Source: Bin94 sp965215535 (GTDB taxonomy: Bacteria > Gemmatimonadota > Gemmatimonadetes > Longimicrobiales > Gaopeijiaceae). Taken from it: a stretch of 64,000 nucleotides of DNA. Below the pieces are notes generated by a model. It saw only the letters and a list, made by a program, of their open reading frames with translations. It had not been told where the DNA came from and searched no databases. Where the stretch lies: NCBI GenBank assembly GCA_965215535.1, contig OZ244063.1:1426001-1490000 (forward strand), given 5' to 3'. The position numbers and the translations under genes are program-made. Of this stretch, positions 1 through 7,368 are shown piece by piece; the first letter of the stretch is position 1, and every line of letters begins with the position of its first letter.

Positions 1-2301
1 TTCGTGGACTATCTGGACGGGTTCTCGCCCAATGTGCAGGACATTCTCGACAACTTCGAGTTCCGCAATCAGATTCCGCGTCTCGACAAGGCCGACGTCC
101 TGGGCTCGCTGATCGAGAAGCTGACGTCGCCCGAGATCAATCTCGGTCCCGATCCGGTGGTGGAGACGGACGGCGCGATTCGTCATCCGGGTCTCGACAA
201 TCATGGCATGGGCACGGTCTTCGAGGACCTGATCCGGCGCTTCAACGAGGAGAACAACGAAGAGGCGGGCGAGCACTTCACGCCGCGCGACGCGGTGACG
301 CTCATGTCGAGGCTCGTCTTCCAGCCCATCGCCGACCGGATCGAGTCCGGCACATATCTGCTTTACGACGGGGCCTGCGGCACCGGCGGCATGCTGACGG
401 TGGCCGAGGACGAGTTTCACCGGTTCGCGGAGGAGCGGAACCGGCAGGTGTCCACCCACCTGTACGGTCAGGAGATCAATGCCGAGACCTATGCGATCTG
501 CAAGGCCGATCTTCTGCTGAAGGGCGAGGGCGAGGCTGCCGACAACATCGTGGGCGGCCCGGAACACTCGACGCTCTCGAACGACGCGTTTTCGGGTCGC
601 GAATTCGACTTCATGCTCTCCAACCCTCCCTACGGAAAGAGCTGGAAGACCGACCTTGAGCGAATGGGCGGCAAGAGGGGGATGGGCGATCCCCGCTTTC
701 TGATCGAACACGCGGGTGACCCCGAATACTCGCTGGTCACCCGCACGAGCGACGGCCAGTTGCTCTTTCTGGCGAACAAGCTGTCCAAGATGAAGCGGGA
801 CACGCCGCTCGGCAGCCGGATCGCCGAGGTTCACAACGGAAGCTCGCTCTTCACCGGATCGGCGGGCCAGGGCGAGAGCAACATCCGGCGGTGGATCATT
901 GAGAACGACTGGCTGGAGGCGATCGTGGCGCTTCCGCTGAACATGTTCTACAACACCGGCATCGCCACCTACGTCTGGGTGCTCACGAACCGCAAGCCCG
1001 AGCACAGGCGAGGCAAGGTGCAGTTGATCGACGCGACCGGGTGGTTCCGTCCGCTCAGAAAGAATCTGGGGAAGAAGAACTGCGAACTCGGGCCGAACGA
1101 CATCGAGAGGATTTGCCGGACGTTCCTCGACTTCGAGGAGACGGAAGAGAGCAGGATCTTCGACAACGACGCCTTCGGATACTGGCAGGTGACGGTCGAG
1201 CGACCCCTTCGGCTGGCGGTGAAGCTGTCAGAAGAGCGCCTCGAGAGGTTCTTCGACGTCTGCGTGAACGAAGGCGACGTGGCGCTCGGCGACGCGGTCC
1301 ATGCGGTGGCCGGAATGATCGGCGAAGGGCCTCACCGGGATTGGGGCGCATTCGAGGCTGCATGCAGGAAGGAGCTGACTCGGCGGGGCGAGCGGGGCAC
1401 GCTGACCGCAAAGCGGAAGAAGCGGCTGCGGAACTGCCTGGCCGACCGCGACGAGGCGGCGGAGCCGGTGGTCGGGAAGACGCACCCCCAAGGCACATCG
1501 CCCGACCCGATCCGGGGGCTGTTCGAGGTTCGCGACGGCGCGAAGACTCGGGTCGTCGAGTACGAACCCGACACGGAGCTCCGCGACGCGGAACAGATCC
1601 CTCTGAAAGAGAGGGAGGGGATCGAGGGATTCCTGCGGCGCGAGGTTTTGCCCTACGCCGGCGATGCGTGGTACAACGAACAGAGCGTGAAGATCGGCTA
1701 CGAGATCAGCTTCAATCGGCACTTCCACAAGCCCGAGCCGATGCGGACCCTGGACGAGATTCGCGCCGAGATCGCGGCGGTGGAGCGCGAGACGGAGGGA
1801 TTGCTGACAGGGTTGCCGGGGCAGGAGTCGGCTTCAGCCCCCGCGAAGCTGCGCATCTACGCCGACACTTCCGTGATCGGCGGCTGCGAGGACGACGAGT
1901 TCCGGGAGCCGTCGCGGCGGCTCGTCGAGCGGTGCGCTCGGGGCGAGGTGACGCTGGTGGTGTCGGCGATGACGCTTCAGGAACTGGAACGTGCGCCCCA
2001 GGCGGTCCGGGACGTGCTCCGTGCGGTCGGCGCCGACAACGTGGAGGTGTTTGCCGTGACGGACGAAATCAGGGAACTCGCGGACCGCTACGTCGAGAGC
2101 GGTGCGCTCGGCAAGGGAATGCGCGCCGACGCCCAGCACATCGCCGCCGCGACCGTGGCCGGCGTGGACGCGCTGGCCAGCTGGAATTTTCGCCACATGG
2201 TGAACCTGAGTCGGATCCGGAAGTACGACGAAGTCAACCGGCGGATGGGATATCTTCCGGTGGAGATCAGAAGCCCGAAGGAGCTTGGAAATGAAGACTA
2301 A
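1..2301 (+). CDS. hsdM: Type I restriction-modification methyltransferase subunit fused to a C-terminal PIN domain (5' truncated by window edge)
   Basis: This gene encodes the N6-adenine methyltransferase subunit of a type I R-M enzyme. The reading frame is already open at base 1, and the usual N-terminal helical domain of HsdM (about 90-100 residues) is missing, so the true start lies upstream of the window. Counting from the GTG at base 4, the SAM-binding motif DGACGTGG is at about residues 122-129 and the catalytic NPPY at 207-210. From about residue 615 to 755 the same frame continues into a PIN-type ribonuclease domain, recognised by YADTS, LQELE, RADAQH and a SWNFRH segment. In most genomes this PIN protein is a separate gene with its own start. 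Here no stop separates the two parts, so the methyltransferase appears fused to a VapC-like toxin. Identity of both halves is secure; the functional meaning of the fusion is inferred. Confidence 0.9.
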   Translation, partial: FVDYLDGFSPNVQDILDNFEFRNQIPRLDKADVLGSLIEKLTSPEINLGPDPVVETDGAIRHPGLDNHGMGTVFEDLIRRFNEENNEEAGEHFTPRDAVTLMSRLVFQPIADRIESGTYLLYDGACGTGGMLTVAEDEFHRFAEERNRQVSTHLYGQEINAETYAICKADLLLKGEGEAADNIVGGPEHSTLSNDAFSGREFDFMLSNPPYGKSWKTDLERMGGKRGMGDPRFLIEHAGDPEYSLVTRTSDGQLLFLANKLSKMKRDTPLGSRIAEVHNGSSLFTGSAGQGESNIRRWIIENDWLEAIVALPLNMFYNTGIATYVWVLTNRKPEHRRGKVQLIDATGWFRPLRKNLGKKNCELGPNDIERICRTFLDFEETEESRIFDNDAFGYWQVTVERPLRLAVKLSEERLERFFDVCVNEGDVALGDAVHAVAGMIGEGPHRDWGAFEAACRKELTRRGERGTLTAKRKKRLRNCLADRDEAAEPVVGKTHPQGTSPDPIRGLFEVRDGAKTRVVEYEPDTELRDAEQIPLKEREGIEGFLRREVLPYAGDAWYNEQSVKIGYEISFNRHFHKPEPMRTLDEIRAEIAAVERETEGLLTGLPGQESASAPAKLRIYADTSVIGGCEDDEFREPSRRLVERCARGEVTLVVSAMTLQELERAPQAVRDVLRAVGADNVEVFAVTDEIRELADRYVESGALGKGMRADAQHIAAATVAGVDALASWNFRHMVNLSRIRKYDEVNRRMGYLPVEIRSPKELGNED

Positions 2302-2494
2302 GGCGGGAGAGAAGGCGTTCGACTGCGTGAAGTGGACCCGCGAAGTGCGCGACCGGATCAACGAGGAGATCGCCGACATGTCCGGCGCCGACCTCCGGGA
2401 GTGGTTCGCGCAACGACCGGCGGACCCCCTCTTGGCGAAGCTGTTCGATCGCCGCACGGCGCCGGCGGGCGACCGGACCCCGGCTGGGACGTGA
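2291..2494 (+). CDS. Small companion protein of the PIN domain (antitoxin-like)
   Basis: This protein of about 67 residues begins MKTKAGEKAFDCV at an ATG that overlaps the last 11 bases of the hsdM-PIN gene, so it is probably translationally coupled to it. The frame is also open from a TTG two codons earlier. Similar short proteins with a MKxx..FDCV..kr.I..ki..e..dMs..E start commonly follow stand-alone PIN toxins of this type, which suggests an antitoxin or accessory role. No DNA-binding motif can be recognised with confidence. The charged C-terminus (DRRTAPAGDRT) is probably flexible. The neighbour relation supports the assignment more than the sequence does. Confidence 0.6.
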   Translation: MKTKAGEKAFDCVKWTREVRDRINEEIADMSGADLREWFAQRPADPLLAKLFDRRTAPAGDRTPAGT

Positions 2495-2569
2495 GCGGAC
2501 GAAGCGTAAACTTCCATCCGTGATGAAGATCAACGAAGATCAATCCGCTTGGATTGAGGAGGAGGTAAC

Positions 2570-4798
2570 ATGAAGGATGCCCAAAAGCCAGGTCATATGA
2601 GTCTGACGGTTCTCATCAACCGGCTTCGCGAGGGCCGCTACGCGATTCCTGACTTCCAACGAGAATTCGAATGGGAGCCGGGGGATATCCGTGAACTCAT
2701 GCGCTCCGTTTTCTTGGATTACTATATCGGAAGTCTGCTTCTCTGGAAGGGTACTGACGATAGCTTCAAGTCATTAGCATGTGAGCCGCTCTACGGATTT
2801 CGAGGCAATGGGGACCCGACCCACATCGTTCTCGATGGACAACAGCGTCTAACCGCGATGTACTACGCCTTTCTCGCTCCGGATGTCGTTGCACCAAAGC
2901 GACAGAGTCGCTTCCTGTACTTTATCCGGGTAGATCGCTTCATGGAGGAGGACTACGACCACGCCTTCGAATACGACTGGACACAGCACGCCACCAACCT
3001 GCTTTCCAACCACACCGAGCAGTTCGACACTCATATGTTCCCGTTGGCTGTTGTGGGAAAAGACGGCTGGGCACTGCCCAATTGGGTTCAGGACTATGAG
3101 AAACACTGGATTGAGAGGGCGGAATCAGCGGATCGTGCGGGCAACGAATCCGAATCATTGCTGGCCCGACGGAATGCGGAGAACGCCCAGGCCTTTGGTC
3201 AGCACTTGCAGGGCATTACTCAGCAATACCAAGTCGCCTTCATCGAACTTGATCAAGATATCCAACTCGGCAAGGTCTGTGACATCTTTACGCAAATCAA
3301 CAGCAGGGGGCGACGGCTAGACGTTTTCGATCTGATTAACGCATTGCTCAAACCGAAGGGCATTCAACTGAAGCACCTTTGGAGGGAGGCCCAACCCAGG
3401 CTAGATTTCGTGGAAACCGAGCGGATGAACCGCTACATTCTCCAAGTCATGTCGATCCTGCGGCAAGCCTATTGCTCGCCGAAATATCTCTACTACTTGC
3501 TTCCGGGGGTTGCGAAAAAGATCCGTAAACCCGACGGCTCTTTGAAAACGGAAATCCTGGTTCCGCTCGTCGAAGATTTCGAAGAGCGTTGGGATGGTGC
3601 AGTCGCCGCGCTAGAGCGTGCAGTAAACCTGCTGAAGCACCCGCAGGAGTTCGGTGCGATTTCATCGCGATACCTTCCGTACGTTTCCATTCTGCCAGCG
3701 TTCGCGGCAGCGCAGGCCGCAGCACACGAACAGCCGCCAAACCGGCGGTTGGCCGCTCAGCGCAAGGTACGTTACTGGTATTGGGCAAGCGTGTTCACGA
3801 ACCGCTATTCGGGTGCAGTGGAGTCGACTAGCGCCCGAGATTTTCTGGATTTGAAGAATTGGTTCGACGACGAGATCGCTGAACCACCCCTTATCGCCGA
3901 CTTCAAGACTCGGTTCCGGAGTCTCGATTTGCGGCGTGAAACGAGGCGCGGGTCCTCGGTCTACAACGGTGTTTTCAATCTCCTTGTCTTGCACGGCGCT
4001 AGGGATTGGATGACAGGCACCGTTCCTCTGCACGGCGATCTTGACGACCACCACATCATTCCGAAGAGCTGGGCGACGGAGCAGACTCTTGAAACGTCAA
4101 TCGATACGATTCTGAACCGTACGCCACTCACTGCCGCTACAAACCGGAATGTCATCAAAGATCGCCTTCCGAACGAGTATGTCCAAGAGTTAATCGACGA
4201 AAACGGTGAGTCGACGATTCTTGCCACGCTCGAGTCTCATTGCATTTCGCCTGACGCTCTCAAAATCCTGCTGCGGGACCCGTTCACTCCTGCGGACTAC
4301 GAAGCATTCTTGAAGGAGCGACAGCGTACTCTTCAGGAGGCCATCGAGAATCTCCCGGTCAAGGAGCGACTGGACTTGTCGCCGCGACTTCGCGAGTTGG
4401 ACGCTGAAGTCGAATCCATCGAACTCGCGCTTCGTGCCGTAGTCGATGAGACCCTTGTCGGAGATTTCCGCAAGCTCCCGCAGCACATACGCCATCAACT
4501 CGATGAGAGGATTGAGAGGGCACTGAAGAAAAACTCGGCTCTTGACACGAACCGCTATGCAACTCTCGCCAGAAAGCTGGAATATGCCGATTTGCGCGAA
4601 CTTCAGGACGTGGTGGTCAACAGGTCACTTGCCACGCTGTTCAGCTCGTGGTTCACCAACAAGGAGATGCTTGTCAGGCGGTTCGATCAGCTTGCGGAGT
4701 TACGAAACGGCATCCGGCACAGCCGCACGGTCGACGAAGTGACCCGCAAGGAAGGTGAAGCGGCGGTTGGTTGGTTTCGTAGGGTGCTCGACGTATGA
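2570..4798 (+). CDS. DUF262 / HNH nuclease (GmrSD-like) with C-terminal HEPN-like domain
   Basis: This 742-residue protein carries a DUF262 (ParB/GmrS-like) domain at the N-terminus: IPDFQREFEW at residues 26-35, LDGQQRLTA at 88-96, and FTQINSRG further on. A DUF1524-type HNH nuclease motif DDHHIIPKSW begins at residue 492 and is followed by an NRNVIKDRLP segment. The last ~110 residues contain RNGIRH (R712 to H717), which matches the Rx4-6H signature of HEPN ribonuclease domains. DUF262-DUF1524 proteins such as GmrSD and BrxU cut modified phage DNA. The ATG follows a strong GAGGAGGAGG ribosome-binding site, and the 3' end overlaps hsdS by ATGA, so the gene belongs to the hsd operon. A second anti-phage nuclease embedded in the type I locus is the likely role. 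HEPN assignment rests on one motif plus position. Confidence 0.85.
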   Translation: MKDAQKPGHMSLTVLINRLREGRYAIPDFQREFEWEPGDIRELMRSVFLDYYIGSLLLWKGTDDSFKSLACEPLYGFRGNGDPTHIVLDGQQRLTAMYYAFLAPDVVAPKRQSRFLYFIRVDRFMEEDYDHAFEYDWTQHATNLLSNHTEQFDTHMFPLAVVGKDGWALPNWVQDYEKHWIERAESADRAGNESESLLARRNAENAQAFGQHLQGITQQYQVAFIELDQDIQLGKVCDIFTQINSRGRRLDVFDLINALLKPKGIQLKHLWREAQPRLDFVETERMNRYILQVMSILRQAYCSPKYLYYLLPGVAKKIRKPDGSLKTEILVPLVEDFEERWDGAVAALERAVNLLKHPQEFGAISSRYLPYVSILPAFAAAQAAAHEQPPNRRLAAQRKVRYWYWASVFTNRYSGAVESTSARDFLDLKNWFDDEIAEPPLIADFKTRFRSLDLRRETRRGSSVYNGVFNLLVLHGARDWMTGTVPLHGDLDDHHIIPKSWATEQTLETSIDTILNRTPLTAATNRNVIKDRLPNEYVQELIDENGESTILATLESHCISPDALKILLRDPFTPADYEAFLKERQRTLQEAIENLPVKERLDLSPRLRELDAEVESIELALRAVVDETLVGDFRKLPQHIRHQLDERIERALKKNSALDTNRYATLARKLEYADLRELQDVVVNRSLATLFSSWFTNKEMLVRRFDQLAELRNGIRHSRTVDEVTRKEGEAAVGWFRRVLDV

Positions 4799-6252
4799 AA
4801 CAGTGCGTGGGGAGCTATCCAGCGATGACCGACTCTGGGGTCGAGTGGCTGGGCGAGGTGCCCGAGCATTGGGAGGTGCGGCGGCTGAAACATGTGGTGT
4901 CCTTCTCGGGAGGTGGCACTCCCTCAAAGACCAATGCTTCATTCTGGAAGGGTCAGATACCTTGGGTATCCCCTAAGGACATGACCTGCAAGCGCATCAG
5001 CGATACGGCCGATCACATTACCGAAGATGCCGTGGCAACGAGTGCGGCGAAGATCGTCGCGGCTGGCACGGTGCTTGTAGTCGTGCGATCCGGGATCTTG
5101 CGCAGGACGATTCCAGTGGCGATCAACACGATACCGATGGCGATCAACCAAGATATGAAAGCCATGCTTCCACAAAAAGAAATCAGAAGTGAGTATCTTC
5201 AGGGTTTGATCCAAGGCAATCAGTCATTCTGGCTGAGCGAATGGACGAAGCAGGGTGCCACGGTAGAAAGCATCGAGCATCGCCTGCTAGCCGACTCGCG
5301 AATCCCCCTCCCCCCCCTCCCCGAACAACAGGCCATTGCCCGCTTCCTGGACGACGTCGACCGTCGGATTCGGCGCTACGTCCGCGCGAAGGAGCGGCTG
5401 ATCGAGCTTCTGGCAGAGGAGAGGCGGGCGACCATCCACGAGGCCGTCGCGGGCCGGATTGATATGCGCACCGGTCAGCCCTATCCGGCCTACAAGGACT
5501 CCGGCGTGGAGTGGCTGGGCGAGGTGCCGGAGCATTGGGAGGTGCGGCGCACAGCAACCGTTGCCCATCTGCTAGTCAGCAACGTCGACAAGCACGTCCA
5601 TGAAGAGGAATCCCCCATCCGATTGTGCAACTACATGGACGTATATCACAACACGCGGATCGGCCCCGATATTCCATTCATGGCCGGAACAGCAACGGAG
5701 CGAGAGATACGGAAATTTCGGCTAGCGGTAGGAGACGTTCTGTTCACCAAGGATTCTGAGGATTGGTCCGATATTGGGGTGCCAGCCCTCGTTGAGTATA
5801 CCGCACACGATCTCGTCTGCGGATATCACTTGGCGATGCTCCGACCTGACGAGGCATTTCTCGACGGGGGATACCTCGTCCAAGTGCTGGAGGATTCTCA
5901 TGTGGCGTGGCAGTTTCAGGTCGCGGCAGCGGGCGTGACACGGTATGGTTTGTCACAGAATGCGATCAGGTCAATTAGAATCCCCCTCCCCCCCCTCCCC
6001 GAGCAAACCGCCATCGCCCGCTTCCTGGACGACGGCACCGCCAGAATCGACCGCAAGACCGAACTCGCCCGCCGTCAGATCGCCCTCGCCGAGGAGTTCC
6101 GCACCCGCCTGATCTCGGATGTCGTGACCGGCAAGCTCGATGTGCGCGAGGCGGCGACCAGCCTGCCCGAGACGGACTCGCTCGCGACCGACCGCGACCG
6201 GGCCGACGCATCCCCACCCAATCGAACCCGCATTCGACCGAACGCGACATGA
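4795..6252 (+). CDS. hsdS: Type I restriction-modification specificity subunit HsdS
   Basis: This 485-residue protein determines the DNA target of the type I complex. It has two target-recognition domains in the usual half-repeat layout. Each half opens with DSGVEWLGEVPEHWEVRR (about residues 13-30 and 235-252) and closes with IPLPPLPEQ followed by AIARFLDD and a long coiled-coil linker. The first half also carries GGGTPSK, WVSPKDM and MAINQD, typical of recognition domains. The ATG overlaps the stop of the preceding DUF262 gene, which indicates translational coupling. The C-terminal tail after LDVREAA is low in complexity and rich in Asp, Arg and Pro. The conserved arms are nearly identical at DNA level (annotated separately), which allows domain exchange. 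Confidence 0.93.
   Translation: MKQCVGSYPAMTDSGVEWLGEVPEHWEVRRLKHVVSFSGGGTPSKTNASFWKGQIPWVSPKDMTCKRISDTADHITEDAVATSAAKIVAAGTVLVVVRSGILRRTIPVAINTIPMAINQDMKAMLPQKEIRSEYLQGLIQGNQSFWLSEWTKQGATVESIEHRLLADSRIPLPPLPEQQAIARFLDDVDRRIRRYVRAKERLIELLAEERRATIHEAVAGRIDMRTGQPYPAYKDSGVEWLGEVPEHWEVRRTATVAHLLVSNVDKHVHEEESPIRLCNYMDVYHNTRIGPDIPFMAGTATEREIRKFRLAVGDVLFTKDSEDWSDIGVPALVEYTAHDLVCGYHLAMLRPDEAFLDGGYLVQVLEDSHVAWQFQVAAAGVTRYGLSQNAIRSIRIPLPPLPEQTAIARFLDDGTARIDRKTELARRQIALAEEFRTRLISDVVTGKLDVREAATSLPETDSLATDRDRADASPPNRTRIRPNAT
4831..4882 (+). repeat. hsdS 5' arm repeat, copy 1
   Basis: This 52-bp stretch encodes DSGVEWLGEVPEHWEVRR and is nearly identical to 5497-5548. The few differences are mostly third-position changes. 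It marks the border of the first recognition domain. Confidence 0.85.
5301..5356 (+). repeat. hsdS 3' arm repeat, copy 1
   Basis: This 56-bp stretch encodes IPLPPLPEQ..AIARFLDD and closely matches 5979-6034. Both copies contain the same C-rich run of 15 pyrimidines or more. Confidence 0.85.
5497..5548 (+). repeat. hsdS 5' arm repeat, copy 2
   Basis: Second copy of the 52-bp arm at 4831-4882, opening the second recognition domain. Confidence 0.85.
5979..6034 (+). repeat. hsdS 3' arm repeat, copy 2
   Basis: Second copy of the 56-bp arm at 5301-5356, closing the second recognition domain. Confidence 0.85.
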
Positions 6253-6268
6253 TGAAGGAGGCAGGAAC

Positions 6269-6497
6269 ATGACGGATTCGAACGAGTACCCGGCCGTGGA
6301 GCGGACAGCCGGGCAAGGTGAGTGGAGCCTGGGTCTTCTCGGGCACGCGGATTCCGCTTTTCGCACTCTACGAGAATCTCGCCAGCGGAGCCACCGTCGA
6401 AGAATTCGTCGAGTGGTTTCCAGGGGTTGAGGAGCGGCAGGTGAGGGCGGTGCTCGAACACGAAGCCAACACGCTGAGAACGGCGTTGGTTCGTTGA
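6269..6497 (+). pseudogene. DUF433-type antitoxin-like gene, frameshifted
   Basis: Translation from the ATG at 6269 gives MTDSNEYPAVERTAGQ and then loses homology. From 6315 the neighbouring frame continues as KVSGAWVFSGTRIPLFALYE, then LASGATVEEF, VEWFPGV and RQVRAVLEHE, to a TGA at 6495-6497. Joined at about 6314, where one extra base is present, the product would be a complete DUF433 protein of about 75 residues. DUF433 proteins are small winged-helix antitoxin-like proteins that usually pair with a DUF5615/PIN-like gene, and a broken one follows here. A short product starting at the GTG at 6318 cannot be excluded. A sequencing error could also explain the single-base shift. Confidence 0.8.
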
Positions 6498-6798
6498 AAT
6501 TGCTCTTTTGACCAGGGTACGCCCGCGCCGTTGTGGCGGCACCCCGCCCGGCCACTCGGTGGACACGCTGGCGGAGAAGGGCTGGTCCGGGAAGTGCAAC
6601 GGCGAGTTGCTCGACCTTGCCGAGCGGGAGGGATACGAGGTCTTGGTGACGACCGACCAGAGCCTTCCTCACCAACAGAACCTGCCTCGCTGGCGCGTCG
6701 GGCTTGTCGTGCTGCTGTCAACGGATGGGAACCAGATTCGCCTTCGCGGGAAGAGCTGGACGCTTGACGGGCGACACCCACATGGCCATAATGGCTCC
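6494..6798 (+). pseudogene. DUF5615 / PIN-like protein gene with two frameshifts
   Basis: A TTG at 6494, overlapping the stop of the DUF433 remnant, starts MKLLF. The next frame gives DQGTPAPLWRHP, and a third frame gives PGHSVDTLAEKGW, NGELLDLAERE, YEVLVTTDQ and VVLLSTDGNQIRLR. Together these match the order of motifs in DUF5615 (Mut7-C-like, PIN-related) proteins, with two shifts within the first 50 bases. The third frame has no stop of its own and reads straight into the phd gene. The gene is clearly decayed. The DUF433-DUF5615 order is the standard arrangement of this presumed toxin-antitoxin pair. Confidence 0.75.
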
Positions 6799-7098
6799 AT
6801 GAAACGAGCCAGCGTGAGCGAGGCGAAGAACGGGCTCAGTGGACTGCTGAACGAGGTTCGACGCGGGAAACCGGTGTTGATTACGCACCATGGACGGCCC
6901 GTGGCGCGGATCGAGCCCTGCCATGTCGACGGCCCCGACGCGGAGCACGAGGTGGCCGAGATCCTGCGGCGGGGCGTTGCGCTCCCGCCTCGCGAGTCGC
7001 TTGATGTCGAGCGGCTTCTCGGCGCGCCCGTCGCCTGGCTCACCGAAGGGCCGAAAGCCAGCGAGATCATCGTGGCCGAGCGCGGCACGGGCGCTTGA
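6799..7098 (+). CDS. Phd/YefM-type antitoxin
   Basis: This 99-residue protein starts MKRASVSEAKNGLSGLLNEV and continues with GKPVLITHHGRPVARIEP, the typical Phd/VapB N-terminal DNA-binding and dimerisation fold. The C-terminal half, which would wrap the toxin, runs through AEILRRGVALPP. The gene normally neutralises and represses a VapC-type RNase. Its stop codon overlaps the TTG start of the following vapC remnant, the usual coupling of such pairs. The antitoxin looks intact although the toxin is not. The ATG was preferred because the upstream in-frame extension is the DUF5615 remnant. Confidence 0.85.
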   Translation: MKRASVSEAKNGLSGLLNEVRRGKPVLITHHGRPVARIEPCHVDGPDAEHEVAEILRRGVALPPRESLDVERLLGAPVAWLTEGPKASEIIVAERGTGA

Positions 7099-7331
7099 AG
7101 TACTGGGATTCGTCGGCGCTGGTCGCTCTCGTCGTCGACGAACCGCGCAGCCCGGAGGTGCGGCGGCGCGCGATCAGACTGCTTCGGCTTCATCCGTTGC
7201 GAGCGGCCGACGCCTTGCAGTTGGCGTCCGCATTGACGGCTGCAGGGGAAGAGCCACAGCGGTTGGATCTGGTAAGCAGCGATGATCGTCTCTCGGCAGT
7301 CGCGCGTCGCGAGGAATTCAGAGTGCTGTGA
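7095..7331 (+). pseudogene. VapC-type PIN toxin with internal deletion
   Basis: Translation from the TTG at 7095 gives MKYWDSSALVALVVDEPRS, the start of a VapC toxin with its first catalytic Asp. It then jumps to RRRAIRLLRLHPLRAADALQLASAL and ends SSDDRLSAVARREEFRVL, the normal C-terminus. The family is about 135-140 residues long and this frame has 78, so about 55-60 central residues are missing. The missing part should include the conserved Glu of the PIN active site. The frame is kept across the deletion, so a small protein could still be made, but nuclease activity is unlikely. Confidence 0.8.
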
Positions 7332-7368
7332 GTCGGCGGAGATCACCCAACAGGACTCGCACCCACCC

